Notes under the pieces: model-generated | What the model was told of the DNA's origin: nothing | Databases searched by the model: none | What the model saw: only the letters and a program-made list of their open reading frames with translations | Program-made: the position numbers and the translations under genes | Assembly: GCF_900120165.1 (NCBI RefSeq) | Contig: NZ_LT635475.1 | Coordinates: forward strand, 558,001 to 622,000 | Source of the DNA: Ezakiella massiliensis | GTDB lineage: Bacteria; Bacillota; Clostridia; Tissierellales; Peptoniphilaceae | Length of the DNA: 64,000 bases | Reading direction: 5' to 3' | Shown: positions 52,208-60,593 of the stretch, one piece after another | Position numbering within the stretch: position 1 is the stretch's first letter | Layout of the letters: every line of letters begins with the position of its first letter

Positions 52208-53665
52208 TTAATGGTGGCAGTTAAGTTGTTCTACATCAGTATACTCAGGCTCATCTACATCGAAGCCCACAGTGTCAACTCCACCTAAATCTATAATATA
52301 TTTCTTCATCATCCTAATTGCCATATTCTTGTCAATCATTGTTAACAAACCCATGCTTGATAGAATATAAGACTTATCCAAATAGAGCTTTGGTTGCCTT
52401 GGCTTTAGACTATTTAAATCGTCCGCCCTAAACTGAGCTGCCTTTAAAATTTCTGAATAATTACTTGAGTTTACTATAACTCCGCCAGTACCAATAATGG
52501 TCTTTACCTCGCTAAGGTCCTTGCCCCTTTGTGAATAGACAACTCCCATAGGTGAGTAAACTGGCTCAACAACTCCAGCGTGGCGTTTAACTGACAAGTC
52601 CACGCAAATCTTTGCAATGGTCTCATCAAAGTCAATGTCCTTTTGATCAGTTGAAACAAAAGATGTATTGGTATAGCGTTTCATAAATTCGCCTTCAACA
52701 TCGATGCCAGTCGTATTCAAGTAGCGTCTGACCATCCTGTTGCCTGCAGCTTCATAAACGCTCATAGCTGAGTAACGCATACCCAAGTCACCTTCAACAG
52801 TTCTCTTGGCAAAAGGTTCTTCAAGTCCAACAGTAAATACGCCAGGCTTAGTTGGGTCCCCGTAACCAAGTGAGTGAATGTCTGTTGTAGCTCCTCCAAC
52901 GTCAACTACCAATAAATCTCCAATACCATCTTCGTCATTGGATCCTTGAGCCAAAGCCTCAGCTGCCTTCAAAACAGATTGAGGTGTAGGCATAGCAACT
53001 TGTGAAATTTCATCTTCCACGTTGGCCATACCACGGGCCTTGGTAATGTTTTTCATAAAAATCTCGCGGATCTCTTCACGAGCAGGATCAACATTGATTT
53101 CGTTTAACTTAGGCATGACATTTTCGGTAAAATAATAATCTACCTTGCCATCAAAAATCTTTTTAATTTCATCGTAAGCAGCCTTGTTGCCAGCGACAAC
53201 TATTGGAAACTTAACTCCATGGTCGGCAAGACCTTGGGCGTTGTGAATAATAGTTTCTGAATTTCCGCCGTCAGTTCCGCCAGCCAGTAGCACTATGTCT
53301 GGGTTTAATCTCTTGATTTCGTCAAACTCCATATTATTTAGCTTGTAAGCGTAGTTTGCAATAACCCTGGCACCAGCTCCAAGTGCAGCCCGCTTTGCAG
53401 CCTCTGCAGTCAGATCAGGCACAAGGCCAATTGAAACCATCTTTAGACCGCCAGCCGCTGATGAACACGCAAGCTTCTTAACCACCTCATAAGGTTCCTT
53501 CACTTGAGCGTTTAATGCTTCAAGGGCCTTTTGATACCCCTCAGTAACATCAGTGGCAACAGTCGTATAGCTCTTGGCCGTTGCAACAATCTCTTCTTTT
53601 TTAATGTCTACTAATGTAAGTTTCGTAAATGTGCTACCAAAATCTAAAAATAGATAAGTTTTCAT
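52208..53665 (-). CDS. glmL: Glutamate mutase reactivase (GlmL/MutL)
   Basis: 485 residues of the ASKHA ATPase fold: FLDFGSTFTKLTLVD at the N-terminus (phosphate 1), LAGGTDGGN near 126-134 and VVDVGGATTDIHS (phosphate 2, about 251-263). In this family the protein exchanges damaged cobalamin on the mutase. The gene between glmS and glmE is the usual place in clostridia. Confidence 0.94.
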   Translation of the reverse strand: MKTYLFLDFGSTFTKLTLVDIKKEEIVATAKSYTTVATDVTEGYQKALEALNAQVKEPYEVVKKLACSSAAGGLKMVSIGLVPDLTAEAAKRAALGAGARVIANYAYKLNNMEFDEIKRLNPDIVLLAGGTDGGNSETIIHNAQGLADHGVKFPIVVAGNKAAYDEIKKIFDGKVDYYFTENVMPKLNEINVDPAREEIREIFMKNITKARGMANVEDEISQVAMPTPQSVLKAAEALAQGSNDEDGIGDLLVVDVGGATTDIHSLGYGDPTKPGVFTVGLEEPFAKRTVEGDLGMRYSAMSVYEAAGNRMVRRYLNTTGIDVEGEFMKRYTNTSFVSTDQKDIDFDETIAKICVDLSVKRHAGVVEPVYSPMGVVYSQRGKDLSEVKTIIGTGGVIVNSSNYSEILKAAQFRADDLNSLKPRQPKLYLDKSYILSSMGLLTMIDKNMAIRMMKKYIIDLGGVDTVGFDVDEPEYTDVEQLNCHH

Positions 53666-53689
53666 CTCTTTAATAAGTCTTCCTTTTAA

Positions 53690-54109
53690 TTATTGAATCT
53701 TTAAGTCTTCTTTTAAATCTTTGATTGTAGTTTCTGGTGAAGTTCCTGGTGGATAAACCCTGTCGAAGCCCATCTTGATAAATCTTTCTTTAACTTCGTC
53801 CCAGTTTTGCTTACCAACAACAACATTGCCACCGATGTATAAAAGCACATCGTCAAGACCTGCTTCATTCATCTTGTCTCTCATGCCCATAACGTCAAGT
53901 TCGCCTTGACCATAAAGGGAGCTAACGCAAATAACATCAGCGTTTGTTTCAACTGCGGCATTGATGAAGTCTTCTTGAGGAGATAATACTCCGATATTAA
54001 CTACTTCAAAACCCGCCTCTTTAAATGCATGGTCCAGGATCTTTAGTCCAACTGCGTGACAGTCAGAACCAATAACACCTAAAACCATAACCGGCTTTTT
54101 GTTTTTCAT
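53690..54109 (-). CDS. glmS: Glutamate mutase sigma subunit (B12-binding)
   Basis: 139 residues from ATG 54109, where GGAGG lies upstream; an ATG 12 bases earlier has no site. The cobalamin motif DxHxxG is present as SDCHAVG (Asp16, His18, Gly21) and the nucleotide-tail segments SLYGQGE and GGNVVVGK follow. It is the first gene of the glutamate fermentation operon. Confidence 0.95.
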   Translation of the reverse strand: MKNKKPVMVLGVIGSDCHAVGLKILDHAFKEAGFEVVNIGVLSPQEDFINAAVETNADVICVSSLYGQGELDVMGMRDKMNEAGLDDVLLYIGGNVVVGKQNWDEVKERFIKMGFDRVYPPGTSPETTIKDLKEDLKIQ

Positions 54110-54149
54110 AATGACCTCCATTAATAATAATAATTTTACCTACAGCTTA

Positions 54150-54178
54150 ATTTTACCTTGAATCCAAGATAATTTCAA
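54150..54178 (-). promoter_or_regulatory. Promoter of the glutamate fermentation operon
   Basis: Reading leftwards: TTGAAA (54173-54178), 17-base spacer, TAAAAT (54150-54155). The leader to glmS is about 35 bases. Confidence 0.65.
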
Positions 54179-54227
54179 GCTCCTTTTGGACAACTTTTTC
54201 GCGAAAGTTCGTCCTAGAAAAAATTTT

Positions 54228-54370
54228 TGCAACATTTAAAATGCAACTTGCAAAAAAATTGCAATTTTGCAAGTTTAATGCAAATTTTCTTGAAATTCTG
54301 CAAGTTTCCAAAAAAAACTTGCAAAAAAAATGCAAAAAATTTTTGAAAAATTTTTTTATTTTTCTTGCAA
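54228..54370. promoter_or_regulatory. TGCAA array with A-tracts upstream of glmS
   Basis: Ten TGCAA copies start at 54228, 54242, 54249, 54260, 54268, 54279, 54299, 54320, 54331 and 54366, several spaced 11, 20 or 21 bp, with A7-A8 runs between. This lies about 50-190 bp upstream of the operon -35. It may be intrinsically curved DNA, a binding array, or both. Confidence 0.6.
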
Positions 54371-54404
54371 GCACAAATTGAACTTATTTTATAAAAACAA
54401 AATC

Positions 54405-54436
54405 ATAAAAAAAGAACCGCCCATAGCGGTCCTCTC
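54405..54436 (-). terminator. Terminator after the second SLH gene
   Basis: ACCGC and GCGGT stem (54416-54420 with 54426-54430), followed on the minus strand by TCTTTTTTTATG. Confidence 0.75.
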
Positions 54437-54452
54437 TTCTAAAAATTCAAGA

Positions 54453-57400
54453 CTAATATATTCTCATTTCCCTTTGAAATTTTATTTGGTAAAGATGGTC
54501 GATATATTTGTCGTTATTTAATAGCCCATTGTACCATTTTACTTTTTCAACTGGCATGCTTGGTCCATCGTCTTCGATTGCGTGATTGTACCATCCGTAA
54601 TCTGTTCTTTCCTTGTCATTATAATTTACAGCGTAGGTGTTGGCTGCTGTTAGGATTTCATAGTAGGACCACATGTCTTTGTCAATGTCTTTGAAAGTTT
54701 GGAGATTTTTTTCAACATCCTTAATATTTGCTTGCATGTATTCGATGTATTTTTCGTCAATTGGTCTGCCAAAGGCTTTGTTTAGGATTGTGGCTACTTC
54801 TTCTCTAGTGATGACTGCATCTGCACTAAAGTTTGCCCTGCCATCTTTGTAGAGCTCTAGCCATTTTTCTTCGTAAGCTGCTTGAACTTCTGGTCTTGCC
54901 CAGTGGTCAAATTTCATCTCAAAGGCATTGCCGTCTTTATTATTAAGTTTTTGGAAGCGAGAGATTGTTGCAATTAATTCTGCCTGTGTGATTTCTCTTT
55001 CGGGTTCAAAGGTTCCCATGTCTGTTCCCTTAAATACTCCTGCTTCTGTTGTGGTAACAATTGCTTGGTAATACCATTTGTTTGGGTCTACATCTGGATA
55101 TGGATTGTAGTCGCCGTATGTTTTGTAACCGTCATAGGCAAGAGCCCTGGCAAAAATTTGTGCCATCTCTGCTCTTGTAATCCCTTTCTTTGGCATGAAT
55201 TCATTATTTTCATTACCTTCCATATACCATCTATATACATCCAATTCCCTACGCTCTGGCTCAGATTTTTCATTTAAATAATCTGGACTAGGATCGTAAA
55301 AATATCCTGGATCGTATGGCTCAGGTTCTGGTTCTGGTTCAGGTTCGGGTTCTTCTGCCACCCATTGAGCAACGAAGATATAATCTGCATCTAAAACAAA
55401 CTTATCTCCAGCCTTGTATACCTTACCGTCTTTTAATTCTGCAAGCACATCTTTTGGTAAGGCCTTTAATATTTCTTCTGGAATATTCATTGAGCACTTC
55501 CAGCCTGTAAACTTATAGCCCTCTCTCTTTGGTGCATCCAGTAATGTAATTTCTTTTTCTGCTTCTTCATTAATAACTCTTATATCCTTTGGATTTTCTC
55601 CTTCTGTAAACTCTCCACCATTTGGATCAAAGAAAGCACTAAGCATTTTATTCTTGTAGTTTACATCATAGTTGTTTAATAATGACTTTGCTACATTTTC
55701 ATTAGGAAGTGTTTCTTTAAATGAATTTCTAGCAAATAATAAATTTGTGTATTTAGCATAATCTGTTGGCGGGTCTACAAAACCTGATAAGGCTACATTG
55801 TCTTTGAAAATAGTATCAGCTGATGTTGTTAGATTTGAATAAGCTTTTTCTTTTAGAGTTTCAATTGGAACATCAGTTTCATAACCTTCTATATCATATA
55901 GATAAGGGATAGTATAAATAGCTCCGCCTTGACCAACGCCGCAAGTATTGGATATAAATTTTGTATTATCAGAAATTTGAACTTTTATATTTGGCTTGAT
56001 TATTGTTATATTTTTATCTTCATCTCTAGCTACACCATTAATTCCTATAGCTCCACCTGAACCACCAGCAAAATTTCCTTCAAATGTAGTTCCTTTTATG
56101 GTAGTTTTATTGTCCATAACACGTATTGCTCCACCTACGCCAGAATCATGTGGATTAGTTTGGTCATCTTGAGGATGAACTAGAGCTTGGTTTTTTGTGA
56201 AAGTAGAATTTGTAATTTCTGTTGGGAAGGCTGTGAATATTCCTCCACCAGTAAGAGCTTGATTTTCTGAAAAACTTGTATTCTCTATTTCTATATTAGT
56301 TAAATTCGTATCAACGTCTCCCGTTCCAGCACTAGCAATTGCAGCACCAAACGCAGCCTCATTCTTAGTAAAAGTAGACTCATTAACAATTAATTTTGAA
56401 TTTTTTCCTAAATATATTCCACCACCAAAGTTATTTGAATAATTCTCAGTAAATGAAGTGTTTGAAATTGTAGTTGTTCCACCATTATCGTGATTTATAA
56501 AAATAGCTTGGGATCCATTTTTTATAAATTTACAGTATTCAAGTTTAGAGTCACCCTTAGAAATATATATTCCACCGCCTTGATTCTCAGCAGTATTCTC
56601 AGTAAATGTAACATTGTTTAATTCAACACCTTGTGACGCATAAATTGCACCACCTCGTTTTTTAGCTGTATTTTCATTAAATGTAGCATTATTTAATTCT
56701 ACACCTTTTGATGCAAAAACTGCTCCACCAAAATTAGCTTCATTCCCTTCAAAAGTTAAATTAGAAGCATTAATTTCTTGCAAACTATATATTGCACCAC
56801 CAGTGCTAGCTTTATTGTTTTTAAATGTAGCGTTTGAAATACTTGCTGTGGAATTTTGGCCTATAATTATAGCTCCTCCAGTTTTCTTAGCTTCATTATC
56901 TTCAAAAGTACCGCCAGTAATATTTAGTGTTCCATAAGCTGCAATAGCTCCTCCATCACTTTTATTAGATTTATTATTTTTAAAAGTTCCTCCACTAATA
57001 TTTACGGTAGTTCCATTATAAGCTTGAATAGCACCACCTTGTCGATTTGAATGGTTGCTTTGTATTATTGCTCCGTCTTCTATATTAAGTATACCATTTG
57101 AAGAAACAATTATTGCTGGTCCATCAAATCCTGGGTACTCAGTAAAATTTTGAACAATAGCTCCGCTAGCAAGAGTTAAAGTACCTCCCGTAACTCCAAA
57201 AGCTTGAGCGCCTCCAGCTCCATCTAAAATAACATTTTCAATTTTAAGATTTGTGTCATTATATAGTGACATTAGATTTTTATTTGACCTCTTCAAAGTA
57301 AAATGATTTCCCTCTTTAGATTTTAAAATCATATTTACCTTTAATTTTCCCCACATGCCTTCAGTTTCAGGAATATCATAATCACTATTCATCGTAACTA

Positions 57401-57812
57401 TATATTCATTAGTTAGATCTTCTTGTTTGCAGGCTTCAATTGCTTTATGGAATGTATCGTAATCTCCAACAAGTTTTTCTTCACCACCTGAGATAGGTTT
57501 CTTCGTAACAGTAAATGTTTTTTCTCCATTTCCTTGTACGCCATCTAAGACTTCTTCTTCTGAGATTTCTAATTCTTCATTATCTACAGAGTTTTCATGG
57601 GCTTCAGTTGAAACATACTCTTCCATTTCCAGCCTCCTGTTTTCAAGAGGTTCTGGATCTGGCGTATCAGGTTCTTCTTCGATGATTAGATTAGAATCAT
57701 CCAGCTCATTTATATTTACATCATAAATATCATTTGCAATTGCAAAAATATTTGCTGCAGATGTGAACACAAATGCCAAAGTCAATAAGTAAATTATAAC
57801 TTTATTTTTCAT
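54453..57812 (-). CDS. SLH-anchored surface protein with Pmp-like beta-helix passenger
   Basis: 1119 residues: signal peptide (1-26), an acidic segment, a right-handed beta-helix (about 170-620) built from repeats such as GGAIYASQGVELNNVTFTEN, with the GGAI and FxxN pairs known from Chlamydia polymorphic membrane proteins, an InlB/Flg_new-type module (FFDPNGGEF ... YKFTGWKC, about 720-800), a (PE)n spacer and three SLH motifs (GITRAEMAQIFARAL, EITQAELIATISRFQ, VITREEVATILNKAF). The SLH block matches that of the 2182-residue protein, so both use the same wall anchor. AAGGAGGA precedes the start. Likely an adhesin. Confidence 0.92.
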   Translation of the reverse strand: MKNKVIIYLLTLAFVFTSAANIFAIANDIYDVNINELDDSNLIIEEEPDTPDPEPLENRRLEMEEYVSTEAHENSVDNEELEISEEEVLDGVQGNGEKTFTVTKKPISGGEEKLVGDYDTFHKAIEACKQEDLTNEYIVTMNSDYDIPETEGMWGKLKVNMILKSKEGNHFTLKRSNKNLMSLYNDTNLKIENVILDGAGGAQAFGVTGGTLTLASGAIVQNFTEYPGFDGPAIIVSSNGILNIEDGAIIQSNHSNRQGGAIQAYNGTTVNISGGTFKNNKSNKSDGGAIAAYGTLNITGGTFEDNEAKKTGGAIIIGQNSTASISNATFKNNKASTGGAIYSLQEINASNLTFEGNEANFGGAVFASKGVELNNATFNENTAKKRGGAIYASQGVELNNVTFTENTAENQGGGIYISKGDSKLEYCKFIKNGSQAIFINHDNGGTTTISNTSFTENYSNNFGGGIYLGKNSKLIVNESTFTKNEAAFGAAIASAGTGDVDTNLTNIEIENTSFSENQALTGGGIFTAFPTEITNSTFTKNQALVHPQDDQTNPHDSGVGGAIRVMDNKTTIKGTTFEGNFAGGSGGAIGINGVARDEDKNITIIKPNIKVQISDNTKFISNTCGVGQGGAIYTIPYLYDIEGYETDVPIETLKEKAYSNLTTSADTIFKDNVALSGFVDPPTDYAKYTNLLFARNSFKETLPNENVAKSLLNNYDVNYKNKMLSAFFDPNGGEFTEGENPKDIRVINEEAEKEITLLDAPKREGYKFTGWKCSMNIPEEILKALPKDVLAELKDGKVYKAGDKFVLDADYIFVAQWVAEEPEPEPEPEPEPYDPGYFYDPSPDYLNEKSEPERRELDVYRWYMEGNENNEFMPKKGITRAEMAQIFARALAYDGYKTYGDYNPYPDVDPNKWYYQAIVTTTEAGVFKGTDMGTFEPEREITQAELIATISRFQKLNNKDGNAFEMKFDHWARPEVQAAYEEKWLELYKDGRANFSADAVITREEVATILNKAFGRPIDEKYIEYMQANIKDVEKNLQTFKDIDKDMWSYYEILTAANTYAVNYNDKERTDYGWYNHAIEDDGPSMPVEKVKWYNGLLNNDKYIDHLYQIKFQREMRIY

Positions 57813-57879
57813 ATTATCCTCCTTGTTTTTAAAATTTCTATACGAAGATTAATCAACAAACTAATTCTTCTATATTGTA

Positions 57880-57907
57880 ATTATATTATATATATATATA
57901 TTGTCAA
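57880..57907 (-). promoter_or_regulatory. Promoter of the second SLH gene with TA repeat in the spacer
   Basis: Reading leftwards: consensus TTGACA (57902-57907), a 16-base spacer made of (AT)7 plus AA (57886-57901), consensus TATAAT (57880-57885). The leader is about 60 bases. Confidence 0.8.
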
Positions 57908-57984
57908 CGCTTTTACTTATCTTTACAAAATATATATTTGCATTCGCATTATGTTTTTTATCTGCTATTTCTTTTAAATTTATC

Positions 57985-58013
57985 TTGATTTTATCCTGCA
58001 AATGCACTAAGAT
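57985..58013 (+). promoter_or_regulatory. Promoter of ansA
   Basis: TTGATT (57985-57990), 17-base spacer, TAAGAT (58008-58013), then GAGGTG before the start. Confidence 0.6.
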
Positions 58014-58032
58014 ATATTTAGCGAGGTGAATT

Positions 58033-59007
58033 ATGAAGAAAATTGTTGTTATTTTAACTGGCGGCACTATTGCTATGAGGATTGACCCTAAACTAGGGGC
58101 TGCAATTCCATCTCCAGTTGCCGATGAACTCATGAAAAATGTTAAGTCCCACATCCACGGTGTTTACATAGAGGAGAGGGAGATTTTTAATATTCCTAGT
58201 CCCCATGTTACTCCAGAACGCATGGTTGAGATTAGAAAAGAAGTTTTAAAGGCCCTTGACGAGGAAGATGTAATTGGTATTATCGTTACTCACGGGACGG
58301 ACACCTTGGAAGAGACGGCCTATTATTTGGACGTGACTATAGATAACAAAAAGCCAATCGTCGTTACCGGCGCTATGAGAAATGCATCTGAGCTTGGCTA
58401 TGATGGGGCTTTAAATTTGACCGCTTCTATCGCAACGGTTTTAAACGAAGAATCTGTGGGCCTAGGCACGCTTGTAGTTATGAATAACGAAGTGCATTCA
58501 GCTGCTCAAGTTACAAAGACCAATACCCTGTCGGTCAATACTTTTAAGTCTCCTGAGCTTGGGCCTTTGGGGATTATAGATAATGACGAAGTGCTTTATT
58601 ACAGGCGGGAAAAATCTGTCAACAAATGCTGTATAGACAAGCTCGAACACAAGGTTGGCTTAATCAAAATGGCTGTTGGCATCGAGTCAGATATTTTTGA
58701 TTTTTATATAGACCACGGCTACAAGGGTTTGGTCATCGAAGCTTTGGGCAGGGGCAATGTCCCTCCAGCAACTATGGCTGGCATTAAAAAAGCGATTGCA
58801 AAAGACATTCCTGTCGTCTTGGTCTCCAGGTGTGCAACTGGGCGTGTCCTAGGCAGCTACGGCTACGAAGGTGGCGGCAAGCAGCTCTTTGAAGAAGGCG
58901 TTATAAACGGCGGCTATCTGCCTGGTCAAAAGGTAAGAGTTGCTCTAATGGCCCTAATTGCGGCTGGCAAAGGTAAAAAAGAAATTGAGGAATTCTTTAA
59001 AATATAA
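58033..59007 (+). CDS. ansA: L-asparaginase, type I (cytoplasmic)
   Basis: 324 residues. The first catalytic threonine lies in LTGGTIAM (about residues 8-15) and the second in THGTDTLEETA (about 86-96), with the Lys of VTGAMRN-linked loop in the usual place. There is no signal peptide, so asparagine is split to aspartate and ammonia inside the cell. It overlaps the next gene (TAATG). Confidence 0.93.
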   Translation: MKKIVVILTGGTIAMRIDPKLGAAIPSPVADELMKNVKSHIHGVYIEEREIFNIPSPHVTPERMVEIRKEVLKALDEEDVIGIIVTHGTDTLEETAYYLDVTIDNKKPIVVTGAMRNASELGYDGALNLTASIATVLNEESVGLGTLVVMNNEVHSAAQVTKTNTLSVNTFKSPELGPLGIIDNDEVLYYRREKSVNKCCIDKLEHKVGLIKMAVGIESDIFDFYIDHGYKGLVIEALGRGNVPPATMAGIKKAIAKDIPVVLVSRCATGRVLGSYGYEGGGKQLFEEGVINGGYLPGQKVRVALMALIAAGKGKKEIEEFFKI

Positions 59008-59891
59008 TGAATTTAATTGAGTATACAGACGATTTTTCACCCAATGGCTACGCCCACTCAAAGGACTTGTACCTGGATATAGAGACGACCGGAGTTCGCA
59101 GGTACGCGGACTTTGCCTGGTGCATTGGCTACAGCTATATAAAAAATAATGAAATTCATTCCAAACAATTGTTGTTAAATAATTCCAGCGATGAGCTTGC
59201 GAGTTTGTCTCTTCTCCAACACGAAATGGACAGGTTTGATCGGATAGTTACCTTTAATGGGGACGTCTTTGACCTGCCCTTTCTTTATAATCGGGCTAAA
59301 TCCTATGGGATGGAGCTTAAATTTCCCAAACAGCGAGTCGACCTCTACAAGCTCCTACGTGCCAACAAAAAATTTATGATGCTGGATAAAATCAATTTAA
59401 AAACTGCAGAAATTTTATCTGGCATAGACCGCAATGACAATGTGTCAGGCTATGAGACCATAAAGCTCTATGAGGAAGTCGTAAGGACTGGTGACGAGGC
59501 CAAGAGAGATCTGCTGTTGAAACACAATTACTACGACGTCAGAAACCTGCCAATCCTTATGAAGATCTTTTTGCCAATAAAAAACGCCCGGACAATAGAC
59601 TTGGACGAGCAAAGTTTTTTTGTAAATGATTTTAATGTGGTCGGCGATAGCCTGGAGCTCAGGATTTCTTCTAAATATGAGAGCCTGCAGATAAATTACT
59701 ACGATGAATTTGTGGCCATAGATGGAGACAAGCATGAAATAATAATTCGCTTCAAGGTAAAAACCGCCCTAAAAGACGGCAAGGTCATATCCTACTTCGC
59801 GCACAACAATCGGGTCTTTCAAATGGACAAGCTCTTTTATCCTATAATAAAAGAGGAAGTGACCGGGGCTTTGGAAAAAATTTGTAAATAA
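59007..59891 (+). CDS. YprB-like ribonuclease H-fold exonuclease
   Basis: 294 residues. LYLDIETTG (about residues 21-29), ...IVTFNGDVFDLPFL (about 74-87) and the later HNYYDVRNL (about 172-180) supply the acidic residues of a DEDD-type exonuclease, as in the RNase_H_2 family that includes Bacillus YprB. It lacks the TPR extension of YprB. It is coupled to ansA by a one-base overlap; the functional link is unclear. Confidence 0.82.
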   Translation: MNLIEYTDDFSPNGYAHSKDLYLDIETTGVRRYADFAWCIGYSYIKNNEIHSKQLLLNNSSDELASLSLLQHEMDRFDRIVTFNGDVFDLPFLYNRAKSYGMELKFPKQRVDLYKLLRANKKFMMLDKINLKTAEILSGIDRNDNVSGYETIKLYEEVVRTGDEAKRDLLLKHNYYDVRNLPILMKIFLPIKNARTIDLDEQSFFVNDFNVVGDSLELRISSKYESLQINYYDEFVAIDGDKHEIIIRFKVKTALKDGKVISYFAHNNRVFQMDKLFYPIIKEEVTGALEKICK

Positions 59892-59932
59892 AAATCGCCC
59901 TTGATTATATAAAAACAAAGACGAATGATGAT

Positions 59933-59957
59933 AAGGACTTATATAAGTCCTTTTTTA
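59933..59957 (+). terminator. Terminator after the ansA-yprB-like operon
   Basis: AAGGACTTAT pairs with its complement ATAAGTCCTT and is followed by TTTTATTTT. Confidence 0.8.
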
Positions 59958-59973
59958 TTTTAAATTTTTAGCA

Positions 59974-59997
59974 AATAAAAAAGCCGTCAAAAACGGC
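59974..59997 (-). terminator. Terminator of the 33-residue membrane peptide gene
   Basis: GCCGT and ACGGC stem with TTTTTTATTTG on the minus strand, 25 bases past the stop at 60022. Confidence 0.75.
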
Positions 59998-60021
59998 AAA
60001 GCTAATAAGTATTTAAAATCC

Positions 60022-60123
60022 TTAAGCCTCATCGCTAAATAAAGGCGGGACCACGATTCCAAACACCATTAATAAGACTAAAATAATTACAATTAAAATT
60101 ATCAAAGCTAAAGCATAAACCAT
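60022..60123 (-). CDS. Small hydrophobic membrane peptide (33 aa)
   Basis: A 33-residue ORF starting MVYALALIILIVII: one uninterrupted membrane helix (residues 3-25) followed by VPPLFSDEA. It is too short for routine gene calling but has a good promoter, a GAGGTG site 6 bases before ATG and its own terminator, so it is very probably expressed. Function unknown: candidates are a small membrane-complex subunit, a stress peptide, or a type I toxin; I see no antisense promoter to support the last. Confidence 0.7.
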   Translation of the reverse strand: MVYALALIILIVIILVLLMVFGIVVPPLFSDEA

Positions 60124-60142
60124 ACAATCACCTCACAAATTT

Positions 60143-60171
60143 ATTATAGACCATAAGTGAAAAAAGTTCAA
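60143..60171 (-). promoter_or_regulatory. Promoter of the 33-residue membrane peptide gene
   Basis: Reading leftwards: TTGAAC (60166-60171), 17-base spacer, consensus TATAAT (60143-60148). Confidence 0.75.
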
Positions 60172-60181
60172 GGTTATTGTA

Positions 60182-60213
60182 CCCCCTTATTTCCGTGTAC
60201 GGGTTTAAGGGGG
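60182..60213. other. Isolated GC-rich hairpin
   Basis: CCCCCTTA pairs exactly with TAAGGGGG, with an inner CCG/CGG pair. No T-run on either side, so it is not a standard terminator. Confidence 0.5.
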
Positions 60214-60260
60214 CAATACAGAATTTCTAGATTTTATATTATACGGAAAAATCAATACAA

Positions 60261-60295
60261 ATGAAGAGCCTGGGAATTAATTCTCAGGCTCTTCA
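60261..60295. terminator. Hairpin overlapping the 3' end of the 78-residue gene
   Basis: TGAAGAGCCTG and CAGGCTCTTCA form a long stem that contains the stop codon; T-runs lie to the right (ATTTTTTTC) and more weakly to the left. Confidence 0.65.
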
Positions 60296-60513
60296 TTTTT
60301 TTCGTCTTCTTTATTTCTATTATCTAGCATTAGTTCTTGATTCTTTATTATCTCTTTAAGAAGTTTATTCTGTTCATCTAGATAATCACTAATCATTGCT
60401 ACTGAAAACCAAAATATTATAATGGTCCCTAGATGAATATAAGGATTTGCAGATACTATATTGATTGCTATTCCAACTAATACAACTATAATTAAATATA
60501 ATTTATTTTCCAT
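60277..60513 (-). CDS. Small hypothetical membrane protein (78 aa)
   Basis: 78 residues with two hydrophobic segments (about residues 5-22 and 27-43) and a charged Lys/Glu/Asn-rich C-terminal half likely to be helical and cytoplasmic. GAGGT lies 9 bases before the start. Family not recognised. Confidence 0.65.
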   Translation of the reverse strand: MENKLYLIIVVLVGIAINIVSANPYIHLGTIIIFWFSVAMISDYLDEQNKLLKEIIKNQELMLDNRNKEDEKNEEPEN

Positions 60514-60593
60514 TCGTTTTTACCTCAAAATACTGGCATCCACAACCATCTAGCATCTGTTGAGAACAAAAATTCGCGAGCCCTTATCTAATC

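Noticed and set aside
54110..54230. Cobalamin or glutamine riboswitch before glmS
   Set aside because: The predicted leader is only about 35 bases and has no B12-box or other conserved core.
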